A stretch of DNA of 45,037 bases from Candidatus Altimarinota bacterium (GCA_028697205.1 JAQVFO010000009.1:1-45037), one strand, 5' to 3'; positions 26,344 through 36,904 are shown, numbered from the stretch's first letter. The notes: generated by a model not told the origin, from the sequence alone. A program made the numbers and translations.

Positions 26344-26772
26344 CTAATTGTTATAAACATAATTAACTCCTTCTTTAATTACAAGGTAGTCAGGATTTTC
26401 TACCTTCTCCATATCTTGAGTATCTTCTTCTTTTATACTTCCTAGACTTTCTAGTTCAGCTATTTTTACATCAAGTTGCTCTTTTTCAATTAATAAATTT
26501 TTCTTTTCTATTTCAAGTTGTCTGATGCTAAATCATTTTGTAGCATTCACATTTATTATCCAGATATAGTAGATAAGTAAAAGGCAAATAAAACCAACCA
26601 TAATAATATATGTAGAATTTATATCAAATTTGATGTTTTGTTTTTCTTTCCATCTTTTTGACACAAACGGTGATTTATCTTCGCTTAATACTATCTTTGG
26701 ATACATCACGGGAAATAAATTATGGATTAAATATTTGTATTTATAGTTTTTCTGCACTTCTAGCTTTTGCAC
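26344..26772 (-). CDS. FtsL-like cell-division membrane protein
   Basis: 142 residues. A ~50-residue basic cytoplasmic tail is followed by one membrane helix ([20 protein letters not shown], about 54-73) and then a coiled coil ([20 protein letters not shown]) typical of FtsL/DivIC-type septal proteins. Identification rests on topology and on synteny: it overlaps the 3' end of rsmH by 32 bases, the classic mraW-ftsL order of the dcw cluster. Sequence similarity in this family is always weak. One Gly codon just after the helix is UGA, so a standard-code reading would truncate it there. No other dcw genes are adjacent. Confidence 0.75.
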
Positions 26773-27667
26773 TTCTAGATCTTGGATTTGTTTTTTCTTC
26801 TTCAGGGGTTGGAATAATTGGTTTTTTTGTTAGTATTTTTATTTGTTTTTTATGTTTACAAGTACAGATTAAATCTGTGCATATACAATCTCTACTTTCA
26901 TCTTTAAATATATTCTTTACAATTCTATCTTCCAAAGAGTGAAAACTTATTACAAATATTGTTCATCAAGGGCTTAGTAAGTTTATTGCATCTTTTAAAG
27001 ATTTTTCTAGTGTCTCCATTTCTTTATTGGTCTCAATCCTTAAGCTTTGGAATATACGATTTTTTGCTTTTGGAAATTTTATACATTCATCTATTAAGTT
27101 TGCTAATTCTTTTGTAGTTTTAAACTTAAATCAAGATTTTCTTTTTTCTATTATATTTTGAGCTATTTTTCTACTTGCTGGTTCTTCTCAATATTCTCTA
27201 AAAATTCTTATTAATTCATCTTCTTTGTAAGTATTTACTATATGTGATGCGGGGAATCAGATGCTAGTATCAAATCTCATATCTAAAGGTCAATCAAGTT
27301 TGAAACTAAATCATCTTTCAGCTTCATCTACATGTAAACTAGATATTCCTAAATCGTAATAGATTCAAGTAATATTTTTTATTCAAACTTTTTCAAGTTC
27401 ACTTTTTAAGTTTACAAAGTTGGAATTTATAAGAACAATTTTTATATCACTTCTAATATTTTCTAAAACTTTTTTTGCTAATTCCAAGTTCCTAATATCT
27501 GCATCAAATCATACAAATATGTCTCAAGGATTTAGTTTTTCTATTATCTTTTTAGCATGTCAAGCTAATCATAACGTACAATCAACTATTATATTTTGCT
27601 TGTTTTTCTCTATTTTAATGGAAGAAACAAGTTCTTCTAGAAGGACAGATATATGTAATCATTCCAT
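26741..27667 (-). CDS. rsmH: 16S rRNA (cytosine1402-N4)-methyltransferase
   Basis: 308 residues, family-typical length. It methylates C1402 in the ribosomal P site using S-adenosylmethionine. Start [14 protein letters not shown] (family: H-x-P/S-V-L). The SAM site is [20 protein letters not shown] with GFDAD, and hallmark motifs [30 protein letters not shown] and [14 protein letters not shown] are intact. An inserted Cys-rich bit ([11 protein letters not shown]) near the end is usual for the family and may bind a metal. It is first in an operon with the FtsL-like gene. Confidence 0.96.
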
Positions 27668-27843
27668 TTTTATAGACTTTTTGTTAAAAAGATGTTAATA
27701 AGTTATTTTTCTTCTCTCTAAATAACTACTTTTCTTATATATTTATATACTTTTTTAATTGTCTGTCAAAATAAAGTAAAAAAAAGACTAGACAAATTTA
27801 TAAAAATATACATTAGCTTTAAATTAACTTTAAAATTAAGTTT

Positions 27844-27858
27844 TTAACAATTTGTTAA
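27844..27858. promoter_or_regulatory. Inverted repeat 1 upstream of sufC
   Basis: TTAACAA-T-TTGTTAA, a 7-1-7 perfect palindrome; a candidate operator. Confidence 0.4.
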
Positions 27859-27899
27859 CTAAGAGAAATTTTACAAATAAATCTTGCTTTTTTTAAAAT

Positions 27900-27916
27900 A
27901 TTACTAAAATAGTAAT
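27900..27916. promoter_or_regulatory. Inverted repeat 2 upstream of sufC
   Basis: ATTACTA-AAA-TAGTAAT, a 7-3-7 perfect inverted repeat. Confidence 0.4.
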
Positions 27917-27922
27917 GATTAC

Positions 27923-27941
27923 GAAATTTTGAAAAAATTTC
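27923..27941. promoter_or_regulatory. Inverted repeat 3 upstream of sufC
   Basis: GAAATTTT-GAA-AAAATTTC, an 8-3-8 perfect inverted repeat 6 bases after repeat 2. It could be an operator or leader hairpin; no long T-run follows, so it is not an obvious terminator. Confidence 0.4.
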
Positions 27942-28036
27942 TAGCTAAAAACCTGAAGGAATATGAGAAAAAATTAAAATACTTTAAAAAAGTCTCTATA
28001 CTTTCTATTCTTAGCTTTATTCTTTAATGATAATTT

Positions 28037-28771
28037 ATGATAAAAATAAAAGATTTAAAAGTTAAAATCCAAGATAAAGAAATTCTTTCTTGAGTAAATT
28101 TAGATTTTGAAATCGGAAAAAATTATTGTTTACTTGGAAAAAATTGAAGTGGTAAATCAACCTTATCATCAGTTTTAGCTTGATCTCCAAAATATGAAGT
28201 TGTTGGTTGAAGTATAGAAATAAACTGAAAAAATTTATTTTTATTATCTCCTGAAGAGAGAAGTTGAGAATGAATATTTTTGTCTTTTCAAAATGTTCCT
28301 GAGATTCATGGTATAAGATTAAGTGAATATTTAAGAACAATTTACAATATACATATAAAAAATATTAATTTAGATGTTAAACCATTGAGCCCATTTTTAT
28401 TTAAAAGATTTGTAAAAAAATATTTAGATGAATTGTGAATTAAAGAAGAGTTTTTAGATAGAGACTTAAATGTATGATTTAGTTGATGAGAGAAAAGAAA
28501 GATAGAAATTCTACAAATGAAGCTTATTAATCCTAAATATATTATTTTAGATGAAATAGATAGTTGACTTGATTTAGATGCGTTTAAGACTGTTGCAAGT
28601 TTGTTAAAATCTTTAAATAGTAAGGATAATTGTATAATTATTATTACACATTATTTTAAGATTTTAGATTATATAGATGTTGATAAGGTTTATGTTATGA
28701 AAGATTGAATAGTTGAGAGGGAGTGATGAAATGATTTAGTTAAGGAAGTTATGGAAAAAGGGTTTGAATAA
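28037..28771 (+). CDS. sufC: Fe-S cluster assembly ATPase SufC
   Basis: 244 residues, normal length. ABC-type ATPase of the SufBCD scaffold; ATP hydrolysis drives cluster assembly on SufB/SufD. Walker A is GKNGSGKST, followed by LLSPEERSGEGIFLSFQNVPEI (the SufC Q-loop region), signature FSGGEKRK and Walker B YIILDEIDSGLD, then ITHYF (H-loop). The ATG at 28037 is chosen because the ABC fold begins at once (MIKIKDLKV); an ATG at 28027 is out of frame. First gene of the suf locus, but separated from sufB by an oppositely oriented insert, so sufB may need its own promoter. Confidence 0.96.
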
Positions 28772-28795
28772 AAATAACCGGGCCTTAGCCCGGTT
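28770..28795 (-). terminator. GC-rich terminator of the small reverse gene
   Basis: Perfect 8-bp stem AACCGGGC/GCCCGGTT. On the minus strand it is followed by ATTTTTATT, so it terminates the reverse gene; on the plus strand there is no T-run. It is unusually GC-rich for this genome. Confidence 0.75.
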
Positions 28796-28994
28796 AAGTA
28801 TCGCAACTTCATGATTTATTTTTTTCTTTCTTTCTTCTTTCCCATATATAGTACAGCATCATTGAATCTCCTACGAGTAGTCCGGACAATAAAGGAACTA
28901 CTACCCATGATATAGGAGAATTCATATTGTTACTTATGTATATATATAGGAGGGTGGCAGATGTTAATAAGATTTTAATGATAGAATAAACCAT
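28794..28994 (-). CDS. Small two-helix membrane protein of atypical composition
   Basis: 66 residues reading UGA as Gly, or 61 if the UGA at 28809-28811 is a true stop. Two hydrophobic segments (about 4-21 and 30-49) are followed by a strongly basic tail (WERRKKEKNK). No family recognised. It sits between sufC and sufB in reverse orientation, with its own Shine-Dalgarno site and a GC-rich terminator. Its codons are unlike its neighbours: ATC, GCC, ACC, CTC, TCC and CTG occur, and both internal glycines are GGA rather than UGA. These features suggest recent acquisition, perhaps from a phage or a standard-code donor (inference). Confidence 0.65.
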
Positions 28995-29000
28995 GATTTT

Positions 29001-29006
29001 CTCCTA
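29001..29006 (-). promoter_or_regulatory. Shine-Dalgarno site of the small membrane gene
   Basis: AGGAG on the minus strand, 6 bases before the ATG at 28994. Notable because the other genes in the window generally lack such a motif. Confidence 0.65.
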
Positions 29007-29117
29007 CTTTCACAGCGGTTAGCCATATGCTTTTGTGTTTTAGAATACCTAAAACAACTAATCGGGAAAGTTTAAGTAAAATTATAATAATTAGTATAAT
29101 AATAATGTCAAGAAAAT

Positions 29118-30515
29118 ATGAAAAATACAATTACAACATCATGAACTTGGGATTATTCAGATGAGATAAGTTATAAACATGAACTTGTTTCATGAATTAA
29201 TGAACAAGTAGTTAGACAAATTTCAGAATCAAACAAAGAGCCAGAATGGATGCTTGAACTTAGACTTAAGGCATTAAATATTTATAACTCTAAGTCTTTA
29301 CCTTCTTGGTGACCTGATTTATCTAAACTTGATTTAGATAGTATTTATTATTTTGCTAAACCTGTTTGAGCTTGAGATAATAAAACTTGGGATGATGTTC
29401 CAGAAAATATTAAAAAAACTTTTGATAAATTAGGAATTCCTGAAGCAGAAAAGAAAGTACTTGCTTGAGTTTGAGCACAGTATGATAGTGAAGTTGTTTA
29501 TCATAATTTAAAAGATGAATTAAAAGATATGTGAGTTATATTTGATGATATGACAAATGCTTTACAAAATCCAAAATATGAAGAAATTATTAAAAAATAT
29601 TTTGCAAAATCTATTCCATTATCTGATCATAAATTTGCAAGTTTACATTATGCTGTTTGGAGTTGAGGGACCTTTTTATATATTCCTTCTTGAGTAAAAG
29701 TAAAAGAACCATTACAGTCATATTTTCGTATGAATGTAAAAAGTTGATGACAATTTGAACATACTATGATTATTTTAGAAGATGATAGTGAAGCACATTA
29801 TATAGAAGGGTGTTCTGCTCCAAAGTATGATAAGAACTCACTTCATGCTGGATGAGTTGAAATATTTGTCTGAAAGAATTCCCATATGAGATATAGTTCA
29901 GTAGAAAATTGGAGTTTAGATACTTTTAATTTAAATACTAAAAGAGCTATTGTTGATACTAATTGATTTATGGAATGGGTTTGATGAAATATGTGAAGTA
30001 ACACTACTATGCTTTATCCTTGCAGTATTTTAAAATGAGATAATTCTCGTGCAGATCATTTATGAATTGCATTAGCAGGTACTTGACAAAATCAAGATAC
30101 TTGAGCGAAAGTTATACATATAGGGAAAAATACAACAAGTAATATAATAACAAAATCTATTTCAAAATGAGGATGAATTAATACTTATAGATGATTAGTT
30201 GATATAAAAAAAACTGCGACTTGAAGTGTATCAAAGATTGATTGTGATGCTTTATTGATTGATGCTGATTCAAAATCTTATACTATTCCAGTAATAAAAA
30301 CAGATAATTCAGATTCAACTGTTGCTCACGAAGCAAGTGCTGGGAGAATAAATCCTGAGTATTTATTTTATTTACAGTCTAGGGGGATTTCTGAGGATGA
30401 AGCAAAAGTTATGATAGTAAATGGTTTTATAAGTCCAGTAGTTAAAGAATTACCTCTTGAATATGCAAGTGAAATGAATGTGCTTATAGGGATGGAAATG
30501 GAAGGAGGATTTTAA
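29118..30515 (+). CDS. sufB: Fe-S cluster assembly scaffold SufB
   Basis: 465 residues, family-typical. With SufC and SufD it builds Fe-S clusters. The whole length follows Suf[23 protein letters not shown], then [87 protein letters not shown] and the C-terminal [20 protein letters not shown] and [15 protein letters not shown]. The Cys in EGCSAP and the conserved C-terminal Glu are present. The upstream ATG at 29105 is out of frame. It starts a tight plus-strand run of six genes to 33703. Gly is mostly UGA. Confidence 0.97.
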
Positions 30516-30532
30516 TAATAATGTAATAATAT

Positions 30533-30913
30533 ATGTTAAAATTAAGTAAAAATATAATAGAAGATTTAAAATCAAGATGAGTTCAAAAAGTGAAATTGTA
30601 CTTTTATAATTCTTGATGTAGTGGTACAAAATTAGATATACATGAAGATGATTTTGAAACTTTTTGATTGATTCAAGTAGATTTAAAATTAGACTTTAAA
30701 GTTTTTATTGAAGAAAAAGATGAAGATAAATTTAAAAATGCTATTATAACAAAAGTTGAAGTAGCAGACCATACTTGAAATAAAAAAACAAGATATCTTT
30801 ATAATTCTGAAGTGGTTAAGGATAGGTGTGGTTGTGGATCAAGTTTTTCTTTTGAGAAAAAAACTCCAAAGTTAAATCTTGAAAAACTAAAATGATTAAA
30901 AAATAACTTTTAA
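30533..30913 (+). CDS. A-type Fe-S carrier protein (IscA/SufA-like)
   Basis: 126 residues, usual size ~110-125. It probably receives clusters from SufBCD and delivers them to apo-proteins. The three conserved cysteines are Cys29 (SGCSGTKL) and the C-terminal Cys99-Gly-Cys101 (DRCGCGSSFSF), spaced nearly as in E. coli IscA (35, 99, 101). The overall sequence is divergent and the usual GGCSGFxY segment is altered, but pattern and position in the suf operon support the call. It lies 17 bases after sufB and 19 before sufD. Confidence 0.8.
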
Positions 30914-30932
30914 ACATTATAATTATTTACAT

Positions 30933-31604
30933 ATGTACATTATAAAAAATGGATTTTATAAAAATATTGAATCTGATGAAATAGTTATCTGAGATAATTT
31001 AATTGTGGCTATTTTTGGTAATAATAATATTTTGAGAAATGTAATTATTTGAAAAAACTCAAAACTTGAGTATTTCTGATTCTATACTGATGAAGGGGAT
31101 TATGATAAAACTTTTACTTTGAATTGAGAAAAATCAGAATGTACAGTAAATTCTTTAATATATTCAAAGAATAATAAATTAAATGTAAGAATTTTATGAG
31201 AATCTAACTCAAATAATACAAAAATAAAAGTTCATATTTTATCTTTTGTATGAGAACAATGAGATATAAAAGTAGATTGAAATATAAAGATTAGTTCTTG
31301 ATTATCAAAAGTAATATGAACCTTGAAAGAAGAAAATATATATTTATGAAATACTTGAAAAATTGCTTGAATACCTACGCTTTTGATTGAGTCTAATGAT
31401 GTTGAAGCAAGTCATTCATGTAATATTGAAAGAATAAGTGATGAAAAATTATTTTATTTAAGGAGTAGATGAATTTGAAAAGAAAATGCTTTAAGAATGA
31501 TAATAGAAGCTAAAATAAAAGATTTATATAGATGTATTTTTGCTTATGATAATAAATTTGAAAAAGAAATGCTTGAAAATATAATTGATATGATTGGTGA
31601 ATAA
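30933..31604 (+). CDS. sufD: SufD-like scaffold subunit, short
   Basis: 223 residues, much shorter than the typical SufD (~400). It is mostly the parallel beta-helix core of the SufB/SufD family, rich in short Gly-turn strands. The diagnostic part is the C-terminal EASHSCNIERISDEKLFYLRSRGIGKENALRMIIEA, corresponding to the SufD VKCSHGATVGQLDxxxLFYLRSRGI region. The N-terminal helical domain of longer SufDs is missing. It would pair with SufB and SufC; position in the operon supports this. Alternatively a second, degenerate SufB-like subunit. Confidence 0.85.
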
Positions 31605-31629
31605 ATTATTTAGTACTTAATATAAACAA

Positions 31630-32856
31630 ATGTCTCTTAAAAATGATTTTCCTATACTAAAAAATAATAATAATCTTGTTTACCTTGATAGTACAGCATC
31701 AAGTCAAAAACCTTATTATGTTATTGATTGAATAAAAAATTATCTTGAAAATGATTATAGCAATATACATAGATGAGCTTATAGTTTAGCTGAAAAATCA
31801 GAAAATTTCTATGAAGAAAGTAAGAAAAAAGTAGCTGAATTTATAGCTTGTGATAATTGGAGAGAGATAATTTACACTTATAATGCAAATTATGCTCTTA
31901 ATTTTATTGCCTGAAGTCTTAGAAAATCAGATATGTTGAAGAAATGAGATAAAGTTTTATTAAGTATTGTTGAACATCATTCAAACATAGTTCCTTGGTT
32001 AATTTTAAAAGATGAAATTTGAATTGAAATTGAATACATAAATATAGATAAAGACTATAATTTAGATTTAGAAGATTTAAAAAACAAACTTGATGAAAAA
32101 GTAAAAATTGTTTCTATAACGCAGGTTTCAAATGTAACAGGGCAAATTTTTGATTTAGAAGAAGTATGAAAAATAATAAAAAGTTTTAATCATAATGTGC
32201 TTTTTATAGTTGATGCTAGTCAAAGTTTTCCACATTTTAAAGTTGATATCAAAAAATTGAATTGTGATATGATGTTTTTTACAGCACACAAAGTTATGGC
32301 AGATAGCTGACTTGGAGTTTGGTGGGCTAAAAAAGAATTACTTGAGACAATGAAACCAATTTTTTCTGGAGGTTGAGCTATATCATGGGTAAAGAAATTA
32401 GAATACAAAGAAAATAATTCTTTGCCAGAGAAGTTTGAGCTTGGAACTCCAAATGTAACTTGAGCAGTATCTTTACTTAAAGCACTTGAATACATAGAAC
32501 AAATTTGAGGATATAGAAAAATAGAGGAAATTGAGAAAGAATTAGTAGCTTATACTATAAAAAAATGGAAAGAATTTATTAAAAAATATGAAGTTAAAAT
32601 ATTATGAAGTTTAGAAAAAGACAATAGAGTAGGAGTTTTTAGTTTTGTAATTCCATGAATTCATAGTCATGATATTGCAGATTTTCTTGCAGAAGAGTGA
32701 ATTTGTATAAGAGCATGACAACATTGTGCCGAACCATTTTTAGAAAGTAAAAGTTGTACTCATACTTGCAGAATGAGTTTATATATCTATAATGATAAAA
32801 GTGATATCGATAGATTTTTTGAAGTGCTTGAAAAGGCAATTAATGACTTAAAATAA
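31630..32856 (+). CDS. sufS: Cysteine desulfurase SufS
   Basis: 408 residues, family length. PLP enzyme that takes sulfur from cysteine as a persulfide. Visible: VYLDSTASSQKP, EHHSNIVPW, ITQVSNVTGQ, PLP Lys221 in TAHKV, and the catalytic Cys366 in RAGQHCAEPFL, the SufS (group II) type. The glycine-rich substrate segment (FSGGGAISWV) and ELGTPNVTGAVSL are present. It precedes sufU by 3 bases, a classic sufS-sufU pair in which SufU activates SufS. Confidence 0.96.
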
Positions 32857-32859
32857 TTT

Positions 32860-33261
32860 ATGTATAACGAAATAATTACATTTTATAGTAAAAATCCTCC
32901 AAATAAGTGAGTATTGGAAGATTACAATGTGGAGTTTTGGGAGGAGAATAGAACATGTTGAGATGATTTAAAAGTTTATATACAAATTGAAGATAATAAG
33001 ATAAAAGATTGGTCATTTACTTGAGATACTGCTATCATAACAACTGCTTGTGCTTCTGTTTTTTGAGAAAGCATTATTGATATGGATATTACTGAAATAT
33101 TGAATAAGGATTATAACTATATAGAGGAATTAGTATGAATGCCTATTTCTGATAGAAGAAAACAAGCATCTGTACTTGGGCTTTTAACAACTAGAAATGC
33201 AATTCATAAGTATTTATGAGATTGAAAAAAAGATACCTTTGATGATTTAATTAAAGGATAA
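32860..33261 (+). CDS. sufU: SufU/IscU-like sulfur acceptor
   Basis: 133 residues. In Gram-positive bacteria SufU is a zinc-dependent sulfurtransferase that accepts sulfur from SufS. Cys33-Gly-Asp35 (RTCGDDL) and Cys64 (TTACAS) are present, but the third ligand Cys, expected in a segment like R-x-K-C-A-T-L, is Gln102 here (RRKQASVLGLL). The SufU insertion characteristic of Firmicutes is not obvious. Start ATG 3 bases after the sufS stop implies translational coupling. Confidence 0.88.
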
Positions 33262-33304
33262 GTTTAGAACATATTATTTTTATTATTTATTTTTATCTTA
33301 TTTT

Positions 33305-33703
33305 ATGATTAAACTTTCAAATTCTTGAAGTTATGCCCTTAAATCAGTGCTTTATATAGCAAACAATTCTCCAAATTTGATAAAGATAAAAAATATATCA
33401 CTTAGTCAAGATATAAGTGAATCTTTACTTAGAAGAATTATTTCTGATCTTGAAAAATCTTGAATTCTTGAGACAATCAGGTGAAGAGATGGAGGAGTAA
33501 AAATTGCTAAAGATATAGATAAAATATCTGTATATGATGTACTTAATGCTGTTTGAGAGGAGCTTGGAATAAGAGATTGTACAAAATGAATAAAATGTTG
33601 TAATTCTGATACCTGCAGTACAACTGAACTTTTATGATGATTACAAAAGTGATTTAATAGTTTACTTAAAATGTATACTTTGGATAAAATAATAAAAAAA
33701 TAA
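33305..33703 (+). CDS. Rrf2-family Fe-S-sensing regulator (IscR-like)
   Basis: 132 residues versus ~160 for IscR. The winged helix starts MIKLSNSGSYALKSVLYIA, with SLSQDISESLLRRIISDLEKSGILET as the recognition region and GRDGGVKIAK as the wing. Cys92, Cys98 (plus Cys99) and Cys104 match the [2Fe-2S] ligand positions of E. coli IscR. It closes the suf operon, so autoregulation of Fe-S biogenesis is likely. Candidate operators are the inverted repeats upstream of sufC. A strong hairpin follows. Confidence 0.9.
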
Positions 33704-33731
33704 ACGACTCCTATGAGTCGTTTATTTTTTT
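33702..33731. terminator. Bidirectional terminator between the suf operon and rplA
   Basis: 9-bp stem AAACGACTC/GAGTCGTTT with loop CTAT and a T-run on each strand. Confidence 0.9.
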
Positions 33732-34422
33732 ATCTTTGAGTTATATCTAGTTTTATACCAGGTCCCATACAGTTACATATGTACACACTGTTAATATATT
33801 TTCATTTAGACCCACTTGGTCTTACTTCCATAATTGTATCTAAAAATTTATTTAGGTTGTCTTTTAATTTAGCATTACCAAAAGATAATTTACCAAATAT
33901 AGAGTGAACGTTACCTTGTTTATCAGTTTTAAATTCAAATTTTCAAGCAGCTATTTCTTTTACAATTGATACTAAATCATCTCATACAGTTCCAGTTTTT
34001 GGATTTGGCATAAGTCATTTAGGACCAAGAATTCTAGCAACTTTACCTAAGTGTCTCATCATTGAAGGAGTAGCAACACAAACATCAAAGTTTGGTAATA
34101 CTTTTCCTGTTGATATTTCTTCTATAAGATCTTCTCATCAAACCATTTCAGCTCATAATTTTTTTATTTCATCATTGTTAGCTTTATCACTGAATACACA
34201 TATTTTAGGTACTTTACCAGTTCCATGAGGAAGAGTTAGAGTACTTCTAATCATTTGATCTTGATATTTTGGATCTAATGCTAAGTTGAAATGAATTTCA
34301 ACAGTAGGATCAAAAGTAACAGTATTAGTTTTTTCAAGTAATTCTATTGCTTCGTCAACTCAGTAAGCTAAGTCTTTATTTACAAGCTCTGCAGCTTTTG
34401 TATATTTTTTACCTCTTTTCAT
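33730..34422 (-). CDS. rplA: 50S ribosomal protein L1
   Basis: 230 residues, normal length. It binds 23S rRNA at the L1 stalk. Motifs: [71 protein letters not shown] and [24 protein letters not shown]. rplK, its usual upstream partner, is not adjacent. The gene lies alone between hairpins. In many bacteria L1 represses its own mRNA; no such site was identified here. Confidence 0.97.
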
Positions 34423-34504
34423 ATATATAGTTTTAAAAAATAAAAGGTAGTATCGGATTATTAATCCTTCCTTTTTAAGGCGTGAGAATTATAGGTAAAA
34501 AAAT

Positions 34505-34535
34505 AAAAAAGTAAAATTTATTTTACTTTTTTATT
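34505..34535. terminator. Terminator at the end of yidD
   Basis: A/T-only stem AAAAAAGTAAAA/TTTTACTTTTTT with loop TTTA, overlapping the yidD stop; T-runs on both strands. Confidence 0.7.
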
Positions 34536-34746
34536 TTCTCAACTGGATCATATCATCATTTGCTCCAAGGCATACACCTTAAAATTCTTCATAATCACTT
34601 AAATCATCAAATTATAACTCATTTTTTTTCTATTGCTTCTTTTGTGTATTCACTACAACTAGGGATATGCTTGCAATAAGGTGGTTTATTCATAGCTTTT
34701 GCCCAGATACTATGGTCTGGAGACAAAAACTTTTGATATAGTTCTA

Positions 34747-34771
<25 letters not shown>
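34523..34771 (-). CDS. yidD: Membrane protein insertion efficiency factor YidD
   Basis: 82 residues, typical. It assists YidC-dependent insertion. Motifs: LFIFIIELYQKFLSP, CKHIPSCSEYTKEAI (the family CRYxPSCSxYxxEAI) and WRILRCMPWSKGGYDPVEK. The gene normally sits in the rnpA-yidC cluster; here it overlaps pyrB by 25 bases instead. Start chosen at the ATG preceding KKLFIF. Confidence 0.95.
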
Positions 34772-35703
<932 letters not shown>

Positions 35704-35729
35704 AGGGAAAAAGAATTAAAAAATAAAAT

Positions 35730-36284
35730 CTAACACTTGTTTAAAATCTCTAATAATTTGGTATTTGTTTGTTTTTTTGCTTTATCAGTTCATTTTATTA
35801 AGTTTATTAACCACATAATTCTTTCTGTTTCAGGTAATCATTCTAAATCTTTAATTACAAAGGTCTGGTCAGATAATTTTGTTTTTAATAATGTAAAGTA
35901 ATTTTTTAGGATAGTAATAATTTTTTGAATATCTGCTCATTCAATATTATCATCATTATATAAAATATCATTATTTATAAAAAATAATTTAATTCAATTT
36001 ATCATTTTTGGTAGTATGCTTTTCAATATATCTAAATCTCATATTGGTATAATATGAATAATTTTTAATCTTGAATATTTTTCAACTCATTCTTTTCATA
36101 TTGTTTGTGAATCAAAAACTCATATATTTCATCAATAGGATTCTTCAAATATTCATAAATCCCATTCAGATAGTAATACATCAAATTCTCAACTTTCTAA
36201 TAATGATAATAGGTTTTGTAAATTTAGTTTCTGACTTTGTTTTATCATCATTTCATGAAACTCTATAAAATTATCATTTCACAT
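35730..36284 (-). CDS. Hypothetical protein
   Basis: 184 residues starting MGNDNFIEFHEMMIKQSQKL (second codon UGA). No family recognised. The N-terminal half is helical; the middle has two hydrophobic strand-like segments (LKIIHIIPIGDLDIL and IKLFFINNDILY), the C-terminal half is helical with EGLPETERIMWLINLIKG. No signal peptide. It precedes pyrB by 26 bases on the same strand and may be co-transcribed with pyrB-yidD. Confidence 0.7.
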
Positions 36285-36299
36285 AATAGAAAATTAAGT

Positions 36300-36326
36300 A
36301 ATAAAAAAGAACCAAAACTGGTTCTT
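36300..36326 (-). terminator. Terminator after infC-rpmI-rplT
   Basis: Minus-strand stem AAGAACCA/TGGTTCTT, loop GTTT, then TTTTTATTA; overlaps the rplT stop codon. Confidence 0.8.
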
Positions 36327-36672
36327 ATTTTTTAACAAATTCAACAACTTTTCCAAATACTTCTGGATTTGTTATTGCTAGATTTGATAAAACTTTTCTG
36401 TTTAATTTTACTTTAGCTTTGTAAAGCATATTTATAAAAGTTGAATAGTTTAATCCTAATTCTTTTACTGCATTTCAGATTCTTATTGTCCAAAGTCTTC
36501 TAAAATCTCTTTTTTTAAGTCTTCTACTTTTATATGCATTTGTTCCTGCTTTCATTAAAGCATTTTTTGCTCTAGAGAAAACATTTCAATTCATCATTTT
36601 AAATCATTTAGCTGCAGCTATTACTTTTTTATGTCTTTTTTTAGTCATTAGACCTCTTTTTACTCTAACCAT
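36325..36672 (-). CDS. rplT: 50S ribosomal protein L20
   Basis: 115 residues, normal. It organises 23S rRNA early in 50S assembly. [56 protein letters not shown] and [27 protein letters not shown] are diagnostic. Third gene in the conserved infC-rpmI-rplT cluster; 40 bases after rpmI. Confidence 0.97.
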
Positions 36673-36712
36673 TTTTGAAATTTTAAATGTTAAATTTTAA
36701 ATATATTTAATA

Positions 36713-36904
36713 TTAAGCAAAAGGTAATTGTGCTTTAATCTTATTTTTTTCAACTCAAGATAAAACTAAACCATATTTATTTCTTCATTTAGCTTTTTTA
36801 CTTTTGTTTGATAAAAGGTGTTTTTTGAAAGATTGAGCTACTTTGAATTTACCAGTTCAAGTAACTTTTACTCTTTTTTTAACTCAACTTCTTGTTTTTA
36901 ACAT
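36713..36904 (-). CDS. rpmI: 50S ribosomal protein L35
   Basis: 63 residues, normal. MLKTRSGVKKRVKVTGTGKF and SFKKHLLSNKSKKAKGRNKY fit L35, although the internal sequence is more divergent than L20. Located between infC and rplT as in most bacteria. Confidence 0.95.

Larger units (their letters stand above)
27668..28036. other. 369-base intergenic region with inverted repeats upstream of suf
   Basis: Divergent spacer between rsmH (minus) and sufC (plus). No convincing gene in code 25 on either strand. It contains three short perfect inverted repeats listed separately and is extremely A/T-rich. It should hold promoters for both flanking operons, but in such AT-rich DNA I cannot place -10/-35 boxes with confidence. 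Confidence 0.6.

Noticed and set aside
27668-28036. Short frames in the rsmH-sufC spacer
   Set aside because: The longest I could trace is about 30 codons on the minus strand with no coding character.
28776-28795. GC-rich hairpin as terminator of sufC
   Set aside because: No T-run follows on the plus strand; the T-run is on the minus side, fitting the reverse gene.
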